DNA from: CAJJDF01 sp965657945
Lineage (GTDB): Bacteria; Bacteroidota; Bacteroidia; Flavobacteriales_D; CAJJDF01
Reading direction: 5' to 3'
NCBI GenBank assembly: GCA_965657945.1
Contig: CBFHPW010000009.1
Coordinates: 6,440-70,439 of the forward strand
Length of the DNA: 64,000 bases
Shown: one piece after another, positions 25,270 to 32,750 of the stretch
Numbering within the stretch: the stretch's first letter is position 1
How the letters are laid out: the number at the start of each line of letters is the position of its first letter
Made by a program: the position numbers and the translations under genes
Notes under the pieces: generated by a model
What the model saw: the letters and a program-made list of their open reading frames with translations, nothing else
Told to the model about the DNA's origin: nothing
Databases searched by the model: none

Positions 25270-27687
25270 ATGAAAAAATTACTTCTGCTCACTTTTCTTT
25301 TACCCGTCTTATTTGTTTCAGCTAATAAACCTTCCTCGGAAATATATGTAGGTCTTCAAAAATTACACTCGCTCAAACGAGTGCTGTACATTGCCGCTCA
25401 CCCCGATGATGAAAACACAAGAGCACTTGCTTGGTTCTCATTAAGCGAACATGCTCAAACAGCTTATTTATCACTCACAAGAGGAGATGGTGGCCAAAAC
25501 CTGATTGGAAATGAACTGAGCGAACAACTGGGGGTTTTGAGAACCCAAGAATTACTCGCAGCGCGTTCTTACGATGGTGCCAATCAATATTTTACTCGTG
25601 CAGTTGACTTTGGCTACTCCAAATCGGCTGAAGAATCTTTGGAAAAATGGGGAAAAGAAGAAATCCTGTCGGATGTGGTTCTCATGATAAGAAAATTTCG
25701 TCCGGATGTAATTGTGACCCGTTTTCCGCCAGACAAAAGAGCTGGGCATGGTCATCACACAGCTTCGGCAATGCTTGCACTCGAAGCTTTTGAAAAGGCA
25801 GCTGACCCGAATTATTTACCCATGCAAGTCAAAACATTTGGGGTTTGGAAAACCACTTCTGTTTACTGGAATTCATCTACTTGGTGGGACAAAGGATTAG
25901 CTGAAAAAGCAAAAAATGACCCAAATTATTTAGTAGCCGAAATTGGTGGTTACAACTCCCTCCTCGGAAAATCTTACAATGAAATTGGGACCATTGCAAG
26001 GTCACAGCACAAATGCCAAGGATTTGGAGCCATTACCGAAAGAGGATCTAGAACAGAGTACTTTCAGCATTTGAAAGGAGCAAAACTCTCTCAATCCTTT
26101 TTTGAGGCCAACCAATTCTCTTGGCAAAAGCTCATTGGGAAGCAAATTGAGAATAAATTCAATAATTTGCTCGAAAACTTTGATTTTAAGTCTCCCGAAA
26201 AAAACATAACACAACTACTTGGCTTAAAAAACGAACTTGCCAACTTGAAAAACAGTTCGTTTAAAAAAGAAAAAATAGATCTGTGCAATCGGCTGATAAT
26301 CGATTGCTTGGGATTATTTGCCGAACTTGTAGGAAAGGACTTTGTTTACCAAGAAACCGATTCAGTATTCTTCCAACTTGAATTATTAAATCGTGGAACC
26401 ACAAATGTTTCAGTTCTCTTGCCGCAGTCCACAATTCAGTTGGAGCAAAATAAAAACTTTTCGACCGGGGTAAAAATTAAAAATCCTAGCTCTGTTTCTA
26501 ATCCTTATTGGTTAACCAAAAACTTCTCGAATTTATTTGAAGTGCCCAACAAAACAGATTTGTTGAATCCTGAATCACAACCTACATTTAGCTACCCTCT
26601 ATCTTTGCTAGTAGAAGGCGACACACTTCAGCTTCCTTTATCAGGAACTTACAAGTGGCGAATTCCATCCTATGGAGAAAAAAGACGACAAGTGATTAAC
26701 ACGCCAAGTTTTTCTGCAAATTTTGAAGAAAAATTAGTGGTGATTAAACCGGGAATAAAGAAAACGCTGAAACTAAACATCCACTCTTTCAGAGATAATT
26801 TGACCGATAAAATTAGTTTCAATCCTCCTGAAGGATGGGAAGTGTCGCCTTTAAATTTCGATGTTTCTATTGACAAAAAACACCAAGAACAATGGGTGGA
26901 GTTATCGATTAAACCAAAGGCCAATGCACAATCTGGAACATTGAAATTAACCGATATGGAAGGAAACACCATTTATTCTTACACCGAAATTGCTTACGAC
27001 CACATTCCTACCCAAGTTATTTTTAATAAATCAGAAATAAACTGTGTAAAGCTTGAAGCAAAAATAAAACCAGGAAAAGTAGCTTATATTAAAGGTGTAG
27101 AAGATGCCGTTCCGCAAGCTATTGAACAATTAGGTTTTGAGGTAAAACGATATGTTGTAAGCGATTTAGCTTCATTAGATTTATCTCAATTTCAATCCGT
27201 AGTGCTTGGGATAAGAATTTATAACGTGCATCCCGAACTCAAGAATTTCGAAGAAAAACTATTTGATTACGTCAAAAAAGGAGGAAATGTGGTGATGCAA
27301 TACAATACTGCTTCGCGAAGAGCAACTGGCGAAACCTACGGTCCGGTTCCATTTGAACTAACAAGAAACAGAGTGACCGAGGAGGATGCTACAGTGAAAT
27401 TTTTGGAACCCAGTCATCCAATAATGACCAAGCCCAACAAACTGGAAAAAGCCGATTTTGACAATTGGGTGCAAGAACGAGGATTGTACTTTGCAGGAAA
27501 CTGGGACAAAAGTTACGTTCCACTGTTTTCTTGGGCAGACAAAGGCGAAGACGACCAAAAAGGAGGTTTGATTGTGACCAAATATGGCGAAGGTCAATTT
27601 GTGTACACAGGAATTTCTTTCTTTAGAGAATTGCCAAATGGCGTAGAAGGAGCTTATAAATTATTTGCCAATATATTGAGCTACTAG
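25270..27687 (+). CDS. Secreted PIG-L family deacetylase
   Basis: An 805-residue exported protein with signal peptide (about 1-18). The N-terminal LmbE/PIG-L zinc deacetylase domain has AAHPDDEN (H44, D46, D47) and the distal ligand pair in AGHGHHTAS (about 158-165). A middle region (about 350-590) is strand-rich with GKVAYI and KPGIKKTLKLNIHSF, resembling beta-sandwich domains. The C-terminus (about 600-805) resembles a class I glutamine-amidotransferase-like fold (QFQSVVLGIRIYN, KKGGNVVMQYNT). It likely removes acetyl groups from N-acetylated sugars in the periplasm. The sodium symporter about 920 nt downstream may import the product, as this pair recurs in the phylum. Confidence 0.88.
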   Translation: MKKLLLLTFLLPVLFVSANKPSSEIYVGLQKLHSLKRVLYIAAHPDDENTRALAWFSLSEHAQTAYLSLTRGDGGQNLIGNELSEQLGVLRTQELLAARSYDGANQYFTRAVDFGYSKSAEESLEKWGKEEILSDVVLMIRKFRPDVIVTRFPPDKRAGHGHHTASAMLALEAFEKAADPNYLPMQVKTFGVWKTTSVYWNSSTWWDKGLAEKAKNDPNYLVAEIGGYNSLLGKSYNEIGTIARSQHKCQGFGAITERGSRTEYFQHLKGAKLSQSFFEANQFSWQKLIGKQIENKFNNLLENFDFKSPEKNITQLLGLKNELANLKNSSFKKEKIDLCNRLIIDCLGLFAELVGKDFVYQETDSVFFQLELLNRGTTNVSVLLPQSTIQLEQNKNFSTGVKIKNPSSVSNPYWLTKNFSNLFEVPNKTDLLNPESQPTFSYPLSLLVEGDTLQLPLSGTYKWRIPSYGEKRRQVINTPSFSANFEEKLVVIKPGIKKTLKLNIHSFRDNLTDKISFNPPEGWEVSPLNFDVSIDKKHQEQWVELSIKPKANAQSGTLKLTDMEGNTIYSYTEIAYDHIPTQVIFNKSEINCVKLEAKIKPGKVAYIKGVEDAVPQAIEQLGFEVKRYVVSDLASLDLSQFQSVVLGIRIYNVHPELKNFEEKLFDYVKKGGNVVMQYNTASRRATGETYGPVPFELTRNRVTEEDATVKFLEPSHPIMTKPNKLEKADFDNWVQERGLYFAGNWDKSYVPLFSWADKGEDDQKGGLIVTKYGEGQFVYTGISFFRELPNGVEGAYKLFANILSY

Positions 27688-27693
27688 AGTTAA

Positions 27694-27735
27694 TCTTCCC
27701 CTCGATTACTGGGGAAAGGATTGGGATTGGGAAAA
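27694..27735. repeat. Candidate G-rich dispersed repeat with hairpin
   Basis: The sequence just after the PIG-L stop has an arm TTCCCC and a matching GGGGAA around an 11-nt loop, then GGATTGGGATTGGG. This form (a C-rich arm, a G-rich arm, then a GGGxTTGGG run) resembles dispersed intergenic repeats common in Bacteroidota. It could also act as the deacetylase terminator, although no T-tract follows. Copy number cannot be judged from this window. Confidence 0.35.
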
Positions 27736-27796
27736 TTGACTGCTGACAAAAATCGCCCACTTAACCTCCCTCACGAGAGGAAATGAAAAGAAAAAT

Positions 27797-27840
27797 ATGC
27801 AAAAAATAATAGACGACAACGAAGCATAAAAACACCACCG
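27797..27840 (+). pseudogene. Degraded copy of the 47-residue membrane protein gene start
   Basis: The first 27 nt from the ATG at 27797 match the 27 nt from the second ATG (28476) of the intact small gene at 24 positions, and both then run through an A-rich stretch to ACACCACC. The copy reads MQKIIDDNEA and then stops, where the intact gene reads MQEVINDNEL and continues. It is therefore a truncated duplicate with no membrane segment. Confidence 0.55.
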
Positions 27841-27925
27841 ATATCAAGGATTTTGAAAAATAAAAAATGATAAGTAGTTAAGGTTCATTATCACAAGAAT
27901 TTGAGAAATTGTCAAAAAAATGAAA

Positions 27926-28126
27926 CTATAAGGAATATTTTATATGCACAAACTGAAGTTTTTTAAGAAATAGGAATAAAGTGCGGAGACATGGCCCGTG
28001 CGAGTAAAGGCAAAACTCTATTTCAGTTTTGAATTCCACCTCTGGGGGAGTCAAAAATTTCCAAAAAAGCTTCTTAATTTTTTCGTTCTTTTGTATCAAG
28101 ACATAAGAACATAGAGCTAAAAACAA
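27926..28126 (-). other. Possible dispersed element or relic ORF
   Basis: The reverse strand holds a 66-codon open frame with TPPEVEFKTEIEF and CLYSHGPCLRTLFLF. A second reverse frame over the same bases reads AFTRTGHVSALYSYFLKN. Such strings look familiar to me as spurious short ORFs scattered in Bacteroidota genomes, which suggests a repeated DNA element rather than a protein. I cannot confirm that here. No terminal inverted repeat is obvious. Confidence 0.3.
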
Positions 28127-28270
28127 AGCAAATGCAAGAAACCAAAACTTGTCGATGTAGTTTCGGCCTCATTTTATGGAACAATTTTAACGAAATATTT
28201 TTCGCGAATAAGAGAGGAAGTTCTGGAGCTTGCGGAAGAAATCACCGACCGAATCGAAAAATATGAATAA
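28121..28270 (+). pseudogene. Open-frame fragment, gene relic
   Basis: A 49-codon open frame runs from a stop at 28118 to the TAA at 28268-28270 without an ATG. Its translation (VDVVSASFYGTILTKYF, then SRIREEVLELAEEITDRIEKYE) looks protein-like, with an amphipathic C-terminal helix. It could be the tail of a lost gene. I do not recognise the family. GCAAATGCAAGAA at 28128-28140 recurs at 28472-28484 in front of the symporter. Confidence 0.3.
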
Positions 28271-28423
28271 AAATTGTGGAGTAAAATGAAGCCTAGATTT
28301 TTTTGGTTCGTTTTTTTATAAATGAAAAAAATGAACAAAGCATCAATAGAAAGAATGAACTTTCTTTTTTGAACAATGTTTCGGATAAATTAATTTTAAC
28401 TAGTAAATTGTTAATAATAAACG

Positions 28424-28439
28424 TAGTAAATATTTACTA
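28424..28439. promoter_or_regulatory. 16-bp perfect palindrome, candidate operator of the symporter operon
   Basis: TAGTAAATATTTACTA is perfectly self-complementary and lies 30 nt before the ATG of the small membrane protein. A partial copy of the half-site, TAGTAAATTGTTAA, starts at 28401. The position fits a dimeric repressor or activator site overlapping the promoter. Confidence 0.5.
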
Positions 28440-28469
28440 AAACCTTATTACAGAGGTGAAAAATAAAAA

Positions 28470-28613
28470 ATGCAAATGCAAGAAGTAATAAACGACAACG
28501 AACTAAAACAAAAAGACACCACCAACTGGAAAGCTTGGTATTGGGGATTAATGATTTTTTTGGCCGTACAAATAGCACTATATTTTTACATCACTAATCT
28601 TTACACAGCATGA
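28470..28613 (+). CDS. Small membrane protein preceding the sodium symporter
   Basis: A 47-residue ORF that is easy to miss. Residues 1-19 are polar (MQMQEVINDNELKQKDTTN), a WKAWYWG motif follows, and about 25-43 form one hydrophobic helix (LMIFLAVQIALYFYITNLY). Its TGA overlaps the symporter ATG as ATGA (28610-28613), so the two are translationally coupled. A tryptophan-rich start and a single helix placed directly before a large permease recall small accessory subunits of other sodium:solute symporters. The role as subunit or chaperone is inferred. A second ATG at 28476 is an alternative start. A degraded copy lies at 27797. Confidence 0.7.
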   Translation: MQMQEVINDNELKQKDTTNWKAWYWGLMIFLAVQIALYFYITNLYTA

Positions 28614-30280
28614 GTTTAATTGATTGGGGAGTTTTATTATTTACGCTTTTTGCCATTGTAGCTTATGGCTCTTGGAAGACCCGTAAAAACAAAAATTTGG
28701 AGAGTTACCTAAAAGGAAACAACTCCGAAAATTGGGCGACAATCGGCTTGTCTATTATGGCCACACAAGCTTCGGCCATTACCTTTTTGTCTACTCCTGG
28801 GCAAGCTTATGAAAGCGGAATGGGCTTTGTGCAATTCTATTTTGGATTGCCTCTTGCCATGATTTTGATTTCGGTATTTTTCTTGCCTATTTATTACCGA
28901 CTAAAAGTATACACAGCCTACCAATATTTGGAACAACGATTTGATGTGAGAGTAAGAGCTTTTACTGCCTTTTTATTCTTGGTTTCGAGAGGATTAGCAG
29001 CTGGAATTACGATTTATGCTCCGGCTATTATTCTTTCTACTTTGCTTAATTGGAATCTTCAACTAACGTGTTTATTAATTGGTGGATTGGTAATAATCTA
29101 CACCGTTTCGGGAGGAAGCAGAGCCGTTTCGCTCACCCAAAAATGGCAAATGACCATCATTATGGGTGGAATGTTTGCCGCTTTCGTTTATGTGTTGGAT
29201 AGTTTTCCAGAAACTGTCGGACTCTCCGAAGGAATTGATATTGCGGGAAAATTGGGTAAAATGGAAATCATTGACACCACATTTGACCTGAAAGAAAAAT
29301 ACACGTTGTGGTCGGGATTAATTGCAGGTTTGTTTTTGTTCCTTTCTTATTTTGGAACCGATCAATCGCAAGTTCAGCGGTATTTGGGAGGAAAAACCCT
29401 AAAAGCTTCCAGAATGGGATTGATGTTTAATGGAATCCTAAAAATACCGATGCAATTTTTCATCTTGTTTATTGGAGCTATGGTTTTTGTTTCTTTTCAA
29501 TTCAACAAACCGCCCATTATTTTCAATACCTCTGCCACCAACATAGAAACTCAAAAGCAAGAGAATTTGGTGATATTGGAAGAGGAATACAACACTGTTT
29601 TTGAAGAAAAAAAAGCAGAACTGTTGGCACAAAATCCCGACACCAAAAATATTCAGTTTTTGCAAGCGCAGCAAGATTCCTTGAGAAACAGCTACAAAAC
29701 CGAAATGAGTAAAATTGATCCGCTTTACGAATCCAAAGACAGCGATTATATTTTCTTGACCTTTGTGCTGAACTTTCTTCCTCATGGATTGATTGGGTTG
29801 TTGTTGGCTGTGATATTTTCGGCAGCTATGAGCTCCACCGCTGGAGAGCTAAATGCGCTAGCCTCAACCACAACCATTGATTTTTACAAAAAATTCTTTA
29901 AAGAAAGTGGGGATGAAAAGAAAGATTTAAGAATCAGTAAATACCTGACGGTGGCATGGGGATTACTCGCCATAGTTATTGCGCTTACAGCAGGTCTTTT
30001 CGAAAATTTAATTCAACTCGTAAACATTCTTGGGTCTTTATTCTATGGAACTATATTGGGCGTGTTCCTGCTCGCTTTCTTCTTTAAGTGGATTAATGGA
30101 ACTGCCGCTTTTCTTGGTGGAATCTTTGGACAAATAGTTGTACTTTCATGTCACTTCTTGTCTGTTTATGGATACATCGAGTTGGGTTATCTCTTATACA
30201 ACGTGATAGGAAGTGTGGCAGTGATTGTCGCTGGAATGAGCACACAAATGATTATCAATACAAACAAAAAAACAAGCTAA
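28610..30280 (+). CDS. Sodium:solute symporter (SSS family)
   Basis: A 556-residue inner-membrane symporter that couples sodium entry to uptake of a small solute. About 13 helices are visible. Family features are IGLSIMATQASAITFLSTPGQAYESG in pieces near residue 45-70, VYTAYQYLEQRFD, the GGSRAVSLTQKWQ region and FSAAMSSTAGELNALASTTTIDFYKKFF late in the protein. A charged, coiled-coil-like insertion of about 70 residues (about 305-380) sits between helices, with repeated glutamate and lysine; I recall this in other members of the phylum. The substrate is unknown; the nearby deacetylase hints at a sugar or amino sugar. Confidence 0.92.
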   Translation: MSLIDWGVLLFTLFAIVAYGSWKTRKNKNLESYLKGNNSENWATIGLSIMATQASAITFLSTPGQAYESGMGFVQFYFGLPLAMILISVFFLPIYYRLKVYTAYQYLEQRFDVRVRAFTAFLFLVSRGLAAGITIYAPAIILSTLLNWNLQLTCLLIGGLVIIYTVSGGSRAVSLTQKWQMTIIMGGMFAAFVYVLDSFPETVGLSEGIDIAGKLGKMEIIDTTFDLKEKYTLWSGLIAGLFLFLSYFGTDQSQVQRYLGGKTLKASRMGLMFNGILKIPMQFFILFIGAMVFVSFQFNKPPIIFNTSATNIETQKQENLVILEEEYNTVFEEKKAELLAQNPDTKNIQFLQAQQDSLRNSYKTEMSKIDPLYESKDSDYIFLTFVLNFLPHGLIGLLLAVIFSAAMSSTAGELNALASTTTIDFYKKFFKESGDEKKDLRISKYLTVAWGLLAIVIALTAGLFENLIQLVNILGSLFYGTILGVFLLAFFFKWINGTAAFLGGIFGQIVVLSCHFLSVYGYIELGYLLYNVIGSVAVIVAGMSTQMIINTNKKTS

Positions 30281-30282
30281 CT

Positions 30283-31119
30283 ATGAAAAAAATTCTAACC
30301 ACAGTATTCGCAGGATTATTAGCCTTTGCAGGAACTGCACAAGAATTACCAGTACCGAGTCCATTAGGAGAGGTAGGGCAAAAAGTAGGATTAACAGAAG
30401 TCGAAATTGAATATTCGCGTCCATCGGCAAAAGGAAGAACTATTTTTGGAGAACTCGTGAAATATGATGAAATGTGGAGATTAGGAGCCAACATGGCTAC
30501 TAAGCTAGAAATTTCTACTCCAGTGACTATTGGAGGAAAAGAATTGGAAAAAGGTGAATACTCGATGCAAGCCATCCCTGCAAAAAGTGGAGATTGGACA
30601 ATTATCATTAACTCTGACGCTGGATTGAGAGGATTAAGCGGATATGATGAAAAGAAAGATGTAGTTCGGTTTACTGCCAAAGCCATAGATAATTCTTACA
30701 CAGAAACATTCACTATTGGATTTGACAAACTCACAGCAAACTCAGCAGTAATTACTATCCAATGGGAAAAATTGAAAGTAGAAGTTCCGTTTAAGGTAAA
30801 GACGGAAGAAATTGCCAAAGCCAACATCGCGGCAGCAATCAAAGAAGGAAAAGAATTAGATAAAGTTTACGCAAGTGCGGCTTCTTACTTTAGCGATACA
30901 AAAGACTACAAAACTGCCTTGATGTATGCAGACAAATCATTGGGGGTTAAAAAAACTCATCAAGCGATGTTTACAAAAGCTACCATCTTAAAAGCAAATG
31001 GAGACATGAAAGGAGCAATTAAAACTGGGAAAGAAGCTTTGGAATTAGCCAACAAAGCTGAATCTATTGGATGGGCTAATTACATTAAAGGAAACATCAA
31101 AGCTTGGGAAAGCAAATAA
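30283..31119 (+). CDS. DUF2911 domain-containing secreted protein
   Basis: A 278-residue exported protein with signal peptide (MKKILTTVFAGLLAFAGTAQ). Residues about 20-170 match DUF2911: SPLGEVGQKVGLTEVEIEYSRPSAKGR, FGELVKYDEMWRLGANMATKLE and WTIIINSD. The remaining part (about 175-278) is helical with TPR-like pairs (DYKTALMYADKSLGVKK, GDMKGAIKTGKEALELANKA). Function is unknown. The ATG at 30283 follows the symporter stop by two bases, so it is the third gene of that operon. A longer upstream frame starting at 30148 lacks a signal peptide and overlaps the symporter, so I reject it. Confidence 0.9.
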   Translation: MKKILTTVFAGLLAFAGTAQELPVPSPLGEVGQKVGLTEVEIEYSRPSAKGRTIFGELVKYDEMWRLGANMATKLEISTPVTIGGKELEKGEYSMQAIPAKSGDWTIIINSDAGLRGLSGYDEKKDVVRFTAKAIDNSYTETFTIGFDKLTANSAVITIQWEKLKVEVPFKVKTEEIAKANIAAAIKEGKELDKVYASAASYFSDTKDYKTALMYADKSLGVKKTHQAMFTKATILKANGDMKGAIKTGKEALELANKAESIGWANYIKGNIKAWESK

Positions 31120-31142
31120 AAGAAAGAAATTAGAAACGAACG

Positions 31143-31175
31143 AAAACCGTCTGGAATGAACTAGACGGTTTTTTT
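31143..31175 (+). terminator. Terminator of the symporter-DUF2911 operon
   Basis: A 10-bp perfect stem (AAAACCGTCT with AGACGGTTTT) encloses a 10-nt loop and runs into seven T residues. It lies 24 nt after the DUF2911 stop and is a textbook factor-independent terminator. Confidence 0.9.
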
Positions 31176-31239
31176 ATGCTTAATACTCGTAGAAAATAAA
31201 TTTTAAACTGAGCTAAAAGCACGTAATCGAAATAACAAT

Positions 31240-31269
31240 CTTGAATCTAAAGTATTAATCGTAAATTTG
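31240..31269 (+). promoter_or_regulatory. Promoter of der
   Basis: TTG at 31241-31243, an 18-bp spacer and TAAATTTG at 31262-31269 match the Bacteroidota consensus. The start point near 31276 leaves about 13 nt before the der ATG. Confidence 0.7.
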
Positions 31270-31288
31270 CAGAATATAGAGGAACAAC

Positions 31289-32602
31289 ATGGGAAATATA
31301 GTAGCGATAGTAGGTAGACCAAATGTAGGGAAATCTACTTTATTCAATAGACTTACAGGAGAGAGAAAAGCGATAGTAGAGGAATCTAGCGGGGTTACAC
31401 GAGATCGACACTACGGAAAATCCGTATGGAACGGAATAGAATTTTCAGTAATTGATACGGGTGGTTACGTTCAAGGTTCGGATGATGTATTTGAAGGAGA
31501 AATAAGAAAACAAGTGCATCTGGCTATCGATGAAGCAGATTCCATTTTATTTGTTGTGGACACGCAAGTAGGAATTACCGATTTGGATGAGCGCGTTGCC
31601 CGAATTTTAAGAAAAATTGATAAAAAAGTATATTTAGTAGCCAACAAAGTTGACTCCCCTATTCACCAAACATTGTCGGCAGAATTTTATAGCCTCGGAT
31701 TAGGCGAAGTATTCAATCTTTCTTCTATCAACGGTAGTGGAACAGGCGAAATATTAGACAAAGTAACTGAAGATTTTGAGGTAAAACCTGAACTAGAAGA
31801 CACATCGGGTATACCCAAATTTGCCATCGTAGGAAAACCAAACGTAGGGAAATCTTCTCTGATAAATGCACTTATTGGTCAAGAAAGAAATATCGTGACA
31901 GATATTTCTGGTACAACACGCGACACACTTAATACGCGATACAAATCCTATGGTTTTGATTTCTTTTTGGTAGATACAGCCGGACTTCGAAAACAAGCTA
32001 AAATTCAAGAGGACATTGAGTTTTATTCAACTTTACGATCGGTAAGAGCCATCGAAGAAAGTGATGTGTGTATTTTTATGATTGATGCAATTGAAGGAAT
32101 GGGCCAGCAAGATTTGAACGTTTTTCAAATCATTAAAAAGAACAAAAAAGGAGTAGTTGTTTTGATAAACAAGTGGGATCTAGTGGAAGACAAAGAAACC
32201 AACACCACCAAGGAAATGGAGGACAGAGTAAGAAAAAGATTGGCTCCGTTTAATGACGTGCCAGTAATTTTTACCTCCACTGTTACGAAGCAAAGACTGC
32301 ACAAAGCTCTAGAAAAAGCAATAGATGTATACGAAAATAGGACTCAAAAAATCCCTACTTCTGAACTGAATGACAAGCTTTTACCTATTATCGAAAGAAC
32401 TCCTCCACCTGCTTACAAAGGAAAATACATTAAGATAAAATTTGTCACTCAACTTCCTACCTACACGCCTAGCTTTGCCATTTTCTGTAACTTACCGCAA
32501 TACATCAGGGAAGATTACAAACGTTTTGTTGAAAACCAATTGCGTAAACTTTACAAATTCGAAGGAGTTCCCATCAATGTGTTTTTCAGAAAGAAGAATT
32601 AG
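31289..32602 (+). CDS. der: Ribosome biogenesis GTPase Der
   Basis: An essential double GTPase needed for assembly of the large ribosomal subunit. The 437-residue protein has two G domains. The first has GRPNVGKST (9-17), the DTGGYV switch and NKVD. The second has GKPNVGKSS (about 181), DTAGLRKQ and NKWD. A KH-like C-terminal domain (about 350-437) ends in GVPINVFFRKKN. Length is normal. It has its own promoter, and a repeat element follows its stop codon. Confidence 0.97.
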   Translation: MGNIVAIVGRPNVGKSTLFNRLTGERKAIVEESSGVTRDRHYGKSVWNGIEFSVIDTGGYVQGSDDVFEGEIRKQVHLAIDEADSILFVVDTQVGITDLDERVARILRKIDKKVYLVANKVDSPIHQTLSAEFYSLGLGEVFNLSSINGSGTGEILDKVTEDFEVKPELEDTSGIPKFAIVGKPNVGKSSLINALIGQERNIVTDISGTTRDTLNTRYKSYGFDFFLVDTAGLRKQAKIQEDIEFYSTLRSVRAIEESDVCIFMIDAIEGMGQQDLNVFQIIKKNKKGVVVLINKWDLVEDKETNTTKEMEDRVRKRLAPFNDVPVIFTSTVTKQRLHKALEKAIDVYENRTQKIPTSELNDKLLPIIERTPPPAYKGKYIKIKFVTQLPTYTPSFAIFCNLPQYIREDYKRFVENQLRKLYKFEGVPINVFFRKKN

Positions 32603-32630
32603 GGAGCTGGAAGATTTACAAACCAACACA

Positions 32631-32750
32631 TGTCATGCTGAAATTGATTCAGTATCTCACAGAGAATATTTCACTTTTGTTTATTTGGCAATATTTCAAT
32701 TTAATAGAGAACAAGAATATTCAAGAAATCCTGTCTTGAATAAATCAATT
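32631..32750. repeat. Interspersed repeat, copy A
   Basis: This element lies between der and murI. It begins TGTCATGCTGAAATTGATTC and shares CTCACAGAGAATATTTCAC, then after 15 nt AATATTTCAAT and AATAGAGA, with copy B at 47728-47838. Over the first 44 nt I count about seven differences between the two copies. The start resembles the dispersed repeat of many Bacteroidota that pairs TGTCATGCTGAA with a reverse-complement arm. In this copy the far arm is degraded (near ATCCTGTCTTGAAT). Confidence 0.8.

Larger units (their letters stand above)
27688..28469. other. 782-bp gap with decayed sequence
   Basis: No intact gene is visible. In order the gap holds a G-rich hairpin repeat (27694-27735), a degraded copy of the start of the 47-residue gene (27797-27840), a region of about 200 bp that may be a dispersed element (27926-28126), an open frame without a start codon (28121-28270), and a perfect 16-bp palindrome (28424-28439) just before the small gene. 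Stops are frequent in all frames outside these pieces. The picture is of past duplication and decay between the deacetylase and the symporter operon. Confidence 0.5.

Noticed and set aside
28914..30280. Coiled-coil insertion in the symporter as a possible foreign domain
   Set aside because: Similar charged insertions are familiar from Bacteroidota SSS proteins, and reading frame and composition are continuous.
30148..30282. Long upstream extension of the DUF2911 frame starting at 30148
   Set aside because: It overlaps the symporter in another frame. The signal peptide starts at the ATG at 30283, two bases after the symporter stop.
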